Assembly: GCF_002838835.1 (NCBI RefSeq)
Contig: NZ_NHPP01000004.1
Location: forward strand, 281,376 to 345,375
From: Siphonobacter sp. SORGH_AS_0500
GTDB lineage: Bacteria; Bacteroidota; Bacteroidia; Cytophagales; Spirosomataceae
Length of the DNA stretch: 64,000 nucleotides
Reading direction: 5' to 3'
The translations under genes and the position numbers were made by a program. The notes below the pieces were generated by a model, which saw only the letters and a program-made list of their open reading frames with translations, was not told the DNA's origin and made no database searches. Shown here piece by piece: positions 46,075-51,977 of the stretch. Position 1 is the stretch's first letter. Every line of letters begins with the position of its first letter.

Positions 46075-46809
46075 TCACCAGTCAGTAAGTTTCAATTTCT
46101 CTTTACTGTCTTTAATTGTGTCATCAAGGTAATTGTCTATTTGCGATTGCCCTGATTCAATGAGCTGCTTTATCTCCAAACATTTTTTAGCGGCTGTTTG
46201 AGCTCAATCTCTGTCGTCTCGGCTAAACTCTTTGTAACAAGCATTAAAATGTTTAACCGCTTTCTTAATTTGCCTTGCATGAAGATATATATGCCCCATG
46301 TCAAAATCTTCCCAACCAACCGTTCCTCATGCAACACGGTCGCCAAATTTATTAATACCAAGAAAATTCTTTTCGTAACAAGCTATTATCTCTTTACTGT
46401 TTTGAGTCGAGTCGAAAAAGGGAATAGCGAATGCTTTGATTTTGTCAAATAAGCCCACGAAATTTGAATTGCCTTCAATTTCAGTTGTATAGTTCCATCA
46501 TTTATCACTTTTTGATTTTGTCGCCATTAAACCAAGTCTATTACCTGGCAGCAACGTTAGATACTCGTCATTATGTGAGAATAACGGTCTAATAGCAACG
46601 TTAACAGTAAAGTTTTGTCCACCATAAGCTGATTTTTGAAAGTCAAGAAACTGAAATACGTTGCCTGAAGTTAGCCTTGCTACTACTGATGATTTGTATT
46701 TCTTAAAACCAAATTCTTTTAAAGGCTCCTCAATGTATTGTCGTCTGGCTTTTGTGAAGTACTTTTTTGCGTCAAAGTCCTGCAATGTGTCACGTGTTTG
46801 ATATGTCAT
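46075..46809 (-). pseudogene. Island gene: DUF4304-like protein with three in-frame TGA codons at expected tryptophans
   Basis: From ATG 46809 (MTYQTRDTLQDFDAKKYFTK) the frame runs 244 codons to TGA at 46077-46075, interrupted only by TGA at 46500-46498, 46329-46327 and 46206-46204; there is no TAA or TAG. The residues around them read SDK*WNYTTEIEG, DRVA*GTVGWEDFD and RDDRD*AQTAAKKCLE, each consistent with Trp, while three other Trp codons in the gene are TGG. The N-terminal region (YIEEPLKEFGFKKYKSSVVA) fits the DUF4304 family. Spacing between interruptions is a whole number of codons and no frameshift is visible. Either a young pseudogene from TGG-to-TGA changes, or a gene from a UGA=Trp source. 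Confidence 0.7.
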
Positions 46810-46816
46810 AATGGGG

Positions 46817-46828
46817 TTGCCTACAACT
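46817..46828 (-). repeat. Partial R-type repeat (GCCTACAAC end) upstream of the DUF4304-like gene
   Basis: TTGCCTACAACT, as at the left end of R3, lies eight bases before the ATG of the DUF4304-like gene. It would mark the other end of that cassette. The remaining arm is not visible. Confidence 0.45.
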
Positions 46829-46849
46829 CTCAAATAAACGAAAGTTTTA

Positions 46850-46925
46850 TCGTATTTTTGTATTGTTTGGTGTTAAAGCAATATTTTGTTGTCCTATTCT
46901 TGTCGTACTTTTTGTATTGTTCAAG
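46850..46925. repeat. Short imperfect direct repeat in the leader of the island
   Basis: TCGTATTTTTGTATTGTTTG (46850) and TCGTACTTTTTGTATTGTTC (46903) are near-identical, 53 bases apart. The first contains TATTTTTG, a TAnnTTTG-type box on the plus strand. Possibly binding sites or promoter duplicates near the former recombinase gene. Confidence 0.4.
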
Positions 46926-46973
46926 TTTGTACACCTAAGGATAAGATTTTTTTAACATTAATCCAACTTATTT

Positions 46974-47083
46974 TTAGTTCATCAAAAGGCTCTTTATTTT
47001 CTCAAGCGTTCTGTTGCTTACGTGGGTATATCGTAGAGTGGTTTTTATGTCGTTATGCCCTAGCAACTCTTGAATAAGTTTAA
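46974..47083 (-). pseudogene. C-terminal remnant of a tyrosine recombinase (integrase)
   Basis: The minus strand encodes VKLIQELLGHNDIKTTLRYT then HVSNRTLEKIKS, the conserved end of XerD/integron-type tyrosine recombinases, with the LGH histidine and the catalytic Tyr in TLRYTHVS. Adding one base in the CC at 46989-46988 continues as SPFDELKISWINVKK, the usual Bacteroidota ending, to a stop near 46920. Upstream of 47083 an in-frame TAA appears within six codons and no further recombinase sequence is recognised, so only about 36-60 codons survive. It lies at the upstream edge of the cassette-like array. Confidence 0.8.
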
Positions 47084-47318
47084 CCTGTTGTGTGGATTAA
47101 AAGCTACCGCATGTTTTAAAAGATTTAAAGGCTTATTTTTATTAAAATTGATCCAATTAAGTATAGTAATACCACTAATTTTAGAACAAAGCCCATCGAA
47201 GGATTTAGCGTACGAGTGTCTCATGCTCTGGTTGGTGTCCCCACCAACCACTAGGCTACTAATTAATGGCTGGTGAGGACACCAGCCAGGGCGGGAGTAA
47301 CGAAAACCGCCTGTACCC
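47084..47318. other. Island edge with an extra double-hairpin repeat (47228-47295)
   Basis: TGGTTGGTGTCCCCACCAAC and GGCTGGTGAGGACACCAGCC form two adjacent hairpins, a further copy of the right half of the 136-bp boundary repeat. GCCTGTACCCAGACGCAATG at 47309 is the inverse of the GAGACGCGA element end at 41083. No coding frame. Confidence 0.65.
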
Positions 47319-47455
47319 AGACGCAATGAAGTTGCGTCTCTACTGGCAATGCTTGATTGCTATGCGTTTGGGGAATTGGTAATAATCCGCCCTGGTTGGA
47401 GTCCTTACCAACCATTAGGCTATGAATGGCTGGTGTCTTCACCAGCCAGGGCAGA
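47319..47455 (+). repeat. 137-bp direct repeat, right boundary of the accessory island
   Basis: AGACGCAATGAAGTTGCGTC then TCTACTGGCAATGCTTGATT, GCTATGCGTTTGGGGAATTG and the double hairpin GGTTGGAGTCCTTACCAACC / GGCTGGTGTCTTCACCAGCC. Same orientation as the copy at 41159-41294. Confidence 0.85.
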
Positions 47456-47595
47456 AGACCCGTCCAGTCTGCGGCCATTCTTGTTGAACCCCTCTGGTTT
47501 TATATGATCTGCTTCAAAGCTAAAAACCGCTTTCTAACGTTGGCAAAGTAGTTGAGGAAGAACGTAGCCACCGGTTCTAACCCTGCAAGGGTTAG

Positions 47596-47698
47596 AAAAC
47601 TCAAAACTCAAAACTCAAAACTCAAAACTCAAAACTCAAAACTCAAAACTCAAAACTCAAAACTCAAAACTCAAAACTCAAAACTCAAAACTCAAAAC
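47596..47698 (+). repeat. Heptamer tandem repeat (AAAACTC), 14.7 copies
   Basis: AAAACTC is repeated without interruption from 47596 to 47698. An open frame through it would encode KLKTQNS repeats but has no sign of being a gene. It ends 64 bases before the photolyase ATG, within its probable promoter or leader region. Confidence 0.95.
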
Positions 47699-47761
47699 CG
47701 CAGCGGCGGCCGCTCAAAACTGGTACAATTCTTTCGCCCATTTAAGACTTAATCTTCAGCT

Positions 47762-49114
47762 ATGAATATTCTATGGTTTCAACGAGATCTTCGACTAGCA
47801 GATCATGCCCCATTGCAGGCTGCCATTGAAGCGGGGCAACCATTGTTGCTGTTGTACTGCTACGAGCCCACTTTGTTGGATGAAGGTCACTTTAACCCCC
47901 GGCATGGACGATTCATTATGGAATCGTTACAAAACCTGAACAGCATACTGAAAAACTCGGGTATTGTGCTGCACGTCTTCCGAAACGATTTTCTGGCCGT
48001 TCTAAAGAAGATTCATCGTCGCTACGGCGTAGGTTGTGTGTTTTCTTATCGGGAAAGGGGGCTTAACGTTCTTGAGCATCGAAATGCAGCAATTGAGGCT
48101 TTTTGTGATGAAAACGAAATTCAGTGGCACGCTTCTGAACCTTTAGAGGAGTTGCCACCAGCGGCTGACTGGAAAAAATTCTGGCAGAAAGAAATGAAAA
48201 AGCCAGTGATTACCCCTGATCTATCCAAACTAAAGCCTGCTTCGGTTAGTATTGGGTTTATTGAGGAACTAGCCGTTATTGATACACCCGACCATTATCA
48301 CATTCCAGATTTTCATTTTCAGCGAGGAGGGCCAGAACAGGCAGAAGACTGGTTGAACAGCTTTCTGAAAATCAGGGCTGTGCAGTACCTTGAAGCCGAT
48401 AACAACCCTTATTTAAGTCGCTATAATGCGAGCCGTTTGTCTCCGTACATTTCCTGGGGAAATATTTCGGTTCGGCAAGTGTTTCAGGCGAGCCAACAGG
48501 CCATGAAGGAAGGGTTTTACCCCAAGGCTTTAAAAGAATTCCTTACGCACTTATACAAGCGAGATCACATCCTGTTCACTACTCATCAAGGGTATGCCTG
48601 CGATAGTGAAGATTTGGGGACTGCTGCCGATGAAAATCAGCAAAGGTTATTCGATCGCTGGAAAACGGGGACGTTGGGTTTCCCGCTGGTAGATGCCGCC
48701 ATGCGATGTCTGCTGGAAACGGGTTACCTCATCCCTCGTTTACGATCCTTATTACTCTCGGTTTTAAAACAAAGGTTACCTGCGTTTGAAGCCAAGGGTT
48801 TATGCTGGCTGGCTCAGCATTCACTCGACTTTGAACCTCGACTCTTTTATTATTACGCTTCGCAGCCGCTCGGTTCCAGAACGTTTTTGAACCCCGTTAA
48901 AGAATCACATACCATCCTTCCAGCATTCACTTTATGCGAATTTGGTTACCTGAGCTGGTGGCATTACCTCCCCGATTTTTACATGAACCCTGGTTACTCA
49001 AACGAGCCGATCAAAACAGATACTCGGTTTGGTTGGGAAGTTCCTACCCAGTGCCGCCTAAAGAATGGATTCCTCGAAGAATGCGTAAGAAAAAGTTACA
49101 AAGCAGATTGTTAA
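47762..49114 (+). CDS. Cryptochrome/photolyase-family FAD-binding protein
   Basis: A 450-residue protein. The N-terminal alpha/beta photolyase domain (1-130) begins MNILWFQRDLRLADHAPLQA. The helical FAD-binding domain (about 200-440) has SRLSPYISWGNISVRQVFQA, TGTLGFPLVDAAMRCLLETG and LDFEPRLFYYYASQPLG. The segment after TGYL (IPRLRSLLLSVLKQRL) departs from the usual INxRMR of photolyases, so it may be a cryptochrome-like or specialised branch rather than a standard CPD enzyme. Expected to use blue light to repair UV photoproducts or signal. The AAAACTC repeat lies just upstream. Confidence 0.85.
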   Translation: MNILWFQRDLRLADHAPLQAAIEAGQPLLLLYCYEPTLLDEGHFNPRHGRFIMESLQNLNSILKNSGIVLHVFRNDFLAVLKKIHRRYGVGCVFSYRERGLNVLEHRNAAIEAFCDENEIQWHASEPLEELPPAADWKKFWQKEMKKPVITPDLSKLKPASVSIGFIEELAVIDTPDHYHIPDFHFQRGGPEQAEDWLNSFLKIRAVQYLEADNNPYLSRYNASRLSPYISWGNISVRQVFQASQQAMKEGFYPKALKEFLTHLYKRDHILFTTHQGYACDSEDLGTAADENQQRLFDRWKTGTLGFPLVDAAMRCLLETGYLIPRLRSLLLSVLKQRLPAFEAKGLCWLAQHSLDFEPRLFYYYASQPLGSRTFLNPVKESHTILPAFTLCEFGYLSWWHYLPDFYMNPGYSNEPIKTDTRFGWEVPTQCRLKNGFLEECVRKSYKADC

Positions 49115-49243
49115 GCAGTTAATAACGTTTCTTGGTAATGAATTGGAAAACAGATTCTTATCATTAGTTTATAAAAGAGACTTTATCTAATCAGTTAATT
49201 AGAGCGTACAGAAAGGAATAGTTGGAACGGCTTTTTCTTTCAA

Positions 49244-49837
49244 TTGAAAAAAACAACTATTACAATGGGAGAGGGAACAGCAGTTTTTCTAGAACAGGCC
49301 GCTCAACGTTTTGATTTCAGTGCTAGTGCCGTAGATCAAATCTGGCACGGTTTGTTACGTTCAAAAGGTCGGCAAGTACAATTCAATTCGCCCGAGCTGG
49401 GTGGTCAGGGACAATGGCAAAATGGAATGCTCATGATCACTGACTGGAATAATCATAGTCTTAAAACCCGTTTGCTGGGATTGATTAACGAGCTCGCTCC
49501 GAGAGCCGTTTCACAGGAGATGGCTTATGAGACATTACACGCAGGTGAGACGATTTCCCGACAGGAGCAGTCTTCTACTGGGCTAGGTACTCAGGAGGCA
49601 ACCACCGCCGAGCCTGAAAAGACACCAATGGGGGGCTGGCAGGGCACGCAAAATGGCGTTTCCTATGTGTTTTATCCCGAGCAATCTTTGTTGGTTCTTA
49701 ACTCCGGCAAACGTTACAGTACGGCCCCTTACTTTGTACTGGGACTGGGTCAGAACCTGCAACAAGGAAAGAACACCTTGGTATTATTAACGGATCAGGG
49801 GGAGATACCCGTTGACGAGTTAACACAGATCGATTAA
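49244..49837 (+). CDS. Conserved hypothetical protein (Cytophagales-type)
   Basis: A 197-residue protein. The frame opens with TTG 49244 (MKKTTITMGEGTAVFLEQAA); ATG 49265 is the alternative start. The N-terminal 85 residues (FDFSASAVDQIWHGLLRSKG, NSPELGGQGQWQNGMLMITD) look like a conserved domain that I associate, from memory, with Spirosoma proteins of unknown function. A Glu/Thr/Ser-rich linker and a beta-rich C-terminal domain (YVFYPEQSLLVLNSGKRYST) follow. No export signal. An acidic protein gene begins 21 bases downstream. Confidence 0.65.
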   Translation: MKKTTITMGEGTAVFLEQAAQRFDFSASAVDQIWHGLLRSKGRQVQFNSPELGGQGQWQNGMLMITDWNNHSLKTRLLGLINELAPRAVSQEMAYETLHAGETISRQEQSSTGLGTQEATTAEPEKTPMGGWQGTQNGVSYVFYPEQSLLVLNSGKRYSTAPYFVLGLGQNLQQGKNTLVLLTDQGEIPVDELTQID

Positions 49838-49858
49838 TCACTAAACTTTATAAATGAT

Positions 49859-50191
49859 ATGTACCAGGCTAATGAATTAACACAAGAAGACGAATTAGTA
49901 AGAGCCTCCTTATCTCCAGAAGAAGATGAAGTAGACGAGGAGTTAGATGAAGATCTGGATGATGAAGAATACGAGGAAGAAGATCTAACCGTTTATGACG
50001 ACGAAGAAGACCCAGAGCTAACAGACGATGAAGCCGTTATTGAGGAAGACTTCCCCGATGATTCCAACATTGTGATTGGCGATGATGAAATCGACGAAAT
50101 TGAGCAGATGGATACCCGCGATCAGGGTGTCTCAAAGCCTCATCCCTCGCAGGAATATTACGGAGACAACACGCTGACCAATACCAATTAG
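49859..50191 (+). CDS. Extremely acidic small protein
   Basis: A 110-residue protein in which Asp and Glu make up about half of residues 18-90 (for example EEDEVDEELDEDLDDEEYEE), with no basic clusters or membrane segments; surely disordered. It lies 21 bases after the preceding hypothetical gene and before a terminator, so the two are probably cotranscribed. It may be a DNA-mimic, chaperone-like or ion-binding protein, but nothing in the sequence decides this. Confidence 0.7.
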   Translation: MYQANELTQEDELVRASLSPEEDEVDEELDEDLDDEEYEEEDLTVYDDEEDPELTDDEAVIEEDFPDDSNIVIGDDEIDEIEQMDTRDQGVSKPHPSQEYYGDNTLTNTN

Positions 50192-50220
50192 AAACTACGT
50201 TTGCAGACAAACGTCAGGTA

Positions 50221-50254
50221 GCCTCATCAATGTAGTTGATGAGGCTTTCTTTTA
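50221..50254 (+). terminator. Terminator after the acidic protein gene
   Basis: GCCTCATCAA / TTGATGAGGC hairpin then TTTCTTTT. Confidence 0.85.
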
Positions 50255-50364
50255 CCCATCAAAAAAGTAGAAATAAAATCTATTTTAAACATTTATTCAC
50301 ACCTTTAGGTTAGTTAGGCACTTATTTTAGCTCAGGTGTTTGCTCTATTCTAGAAACTTATCAG

Positions 50365-50814
50365 ATGAAAAAGGTGCTGGATTTCGTCCTGTTGATGGCA
50401 GAAGACGATTCCGATGATCGGGATTTATTCCGGGAGGCTCTCGAACAGTATTATCAGGTCAACGATATTCGTTTTGTGTCAGACGGACAGGAGTGTTGCG
50501 ATTACCTGAAACGAAAGGGTCGTTACGAAAATCCTGAAGACAGTCCTCGCCCGGGCTTCATTCTACTAGACTTGAATATGCCCCGCAAAAATGGCAAAGA
50601 GGTATTGAAAGAGCTGAAGAATGATCCTGATTTAAAGAAAATTCCGGTGGTGGTATTAACCACATCGCATGCTCCCAAAGACATTCAGGACACGTACGAC
50701 ATGGGCACTAATTCTTATCTGGTTAAGCCGAGCTCATACACTGAGACACTGAGTATGGTTGAACATTTGGGGAAATTCTGGTTTAATACCGTTAAACTTC
50801 CTCCCTGCGGATAA
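50365..50814 (+). CDS. Single-domain response regulator
   Basis: A 149-residue receiver domain with no output domain. It has the acidic pocket LLMAEDDSDDRDLF, phosphoacceptor Asp69 in FILLDLNMPRKNGKEVL, the switch Thr in VVVLTTSHAP and the conserved Lys in SYLVKPSSY. This is the Rcp1-like class that often works with phytochrome or hybrid kinases, transmitting phosphate by protein contact. No kinase gene adjoins it. Confidence 0.9.
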   Translation: MKKVLDFVLLMAEDDSDDRDLFREALEQYYQVNDIRFVSDGQECCDYLKRKGRYENPEDSPRPGFILLDLNMPRKNGKEVLKELKNDPDLKKIPVVVLTTSHAPKDIQDTYDMGTNSYLVKPSSYTETLSMVEHLGKFWFNTVKLPPCG

Positions 50815-50816
50815 AG

Positions 50817-50862
50817 CAAAAGGACGATGCCTAGAAGTGAAGAGAGGCATCGTCCTTTTTTT
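50817..50862. terminator. Bidirectional terminator between the response regulator and SDR genes
   Basis: AAAAGGACGATGCCT / AGGCATCGTCCTTTTTTT hairpin between convergent genes. Confidence 0.93.
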
Positions 50863-50863
50863 A

Positions 50864-51715
50864 TTAGGCATTTACCACATCACCCCCGTTTGGATGTAGC
50901 GTTTGCCCCGTCATATAACTGGCATCTTCGGAAGCCAGAAAAACGTAACACGGACCCACTTCACAGGGTTGCCCGGCTCGGCCCAGAGCGGTATCTTTTC
51001 CAAATTTTTCAACTTTATCAGCCGTAAACGTGGCCGGAATCAAAGGCGTCCAGATCGGACCGGGAGCAACGGCATTAACTCGAATGCTCTTCTCTGCCAG
51101 TTGCTGCGAGAGCGAACGAGTAAAGGAAGTAATGGCTCCTTTGGTAGAAGAGTAATCCACTAAGCCTCCGCTGCCCCGAAAAGCCGTTACCGAAGTGGTA
51201 TTAATAATGCTGCTACCGGTCTTCAAGTAGGGCAAAGCGGCCCAGCTAAAGTGGAAGAAAGAGAAAATGTTCGTCCGAAAAGTACTTTCCATTTCTTCGG
51301 GGCTCAACTCCTGGAAAGATGTATGAGGGTGTTGTTCGGCGGCGTTATTGATCAGAATATCCAGTTGCCCTAACGTCTGAACGGTCGTCTGGACGGCTGC
51401 TTTGCAAAACTCCGGTTGCTGGACATTCCCCTGAATCAATAAACAACGGCCACCTTCCGCTTCCACGAGTTCGCGAGTATCGTAAGCGTCTTCGTTCTCT
51501 TCCAGGTAAACAATAGCTACGTCAGCTCCCTCGCGGGCATAATGAACCGCCACGGAGCGACCAATGCCACTATCACCACCCGTAATCAGGGCTACTTTTC
51601 CTTTTAATTTTTCTGACCCTCGATAGGAAGCCCGGATGAAAATCGGCTTAGGGTTCATTTCCGTTTCCAGACCCGGTTGATGACTTTGCGTTTGAGCGGG
51701 TGTTTGCGTTTCCAT
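50864..51715 (-). CDS. Short-chain dehydrogenase/reductase (YghA/general stress protein type)
   Basis: ATG 51715 gives 283 residues. The N-terminal extension of about 40 residues (PGLETEMNPKPIFIRASYRG) precedes the Rossmann loop ALITGGDSGIGRSVAVHYA, as in the YghA/YdaD stress-linked SDR group. The catalytic set includes NTTSVTAFRGSGGLVDYSST (Ser and Tyr) with the YxxxK lysine in YSSTKGA; NINNAA-type motif is ILINNAAEQHPH. It probably reduces an aldehyde or ketone with NAD(P)H. Confidence 0.9.
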   Translation of the reverse strand: METQTPAQTQSHQPGLETEMNPKPIFIRASYRGSEKLKGKVALITGGDSGIGRSVAVHYAREGADVAIVYLEENEDAYDTRELVEAEGGRCLLIQGNVQQPEFCKAAVQTTVQTLGQLDILINNAAEQHPHTSFQELSPEEMESTFRTNIFSFFHFSWAALPYLKTGSSIINTTSVTAFRGSGGLVDYSSTKGAITSFTRSLSQQLAEKSIRVNAVAPGPIWTPLIPATFTADKVEKFGKDTALGRAGQPCEVGPCYVFLASEDASYMTGQTLHPNGGDVVNA

Positions 51716-51977
51716 ATGCGTTTTATTTTTGGTTGGAACCGCCAAGAGCTAAAAAACAGTACCCAATCGCTCTATGAAAATCTGGAATTGTACCCTAATC
51801 ATACGGGGAAATGTTACCACAATTTGAAAAAAACGCTGAATAGTGGCCTTATTAATGAATTGGTATCGATTTTTTAGTTCATCAAGCAACCTGTCTGCCT
51901 AAGAAAATATTGTCTTTTATTAAGATAAAAGCCTATACGTGCTAGCAACCCAACATGAGTCATAAATCGTCTTTACT

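Noticed and set aside
45890..46132. Short frames on both strands within element R3
   Set aside because: Overlap the inverted repeat; amino acid composition is not protein-like.
47060..47478. Short frames (47060-47326, 47263-47478 and complements)
   Set aside because: They run through the boundary hairpin repeats and the decayed recombinase region; similar translations would arise at every repeat copy.
47596..47698. Possible CRISPR array
   Set aside because: The seven-base units are contiguous with no spacers; no cas genes are present.
47552..47752. Open frame of 66 codons through the AAAACTC array
   Set aside because: The translation is a pure repeat (KLKTQNS) created by the tandem heptamer, with no start context or homology; treated as a tandem repeat.
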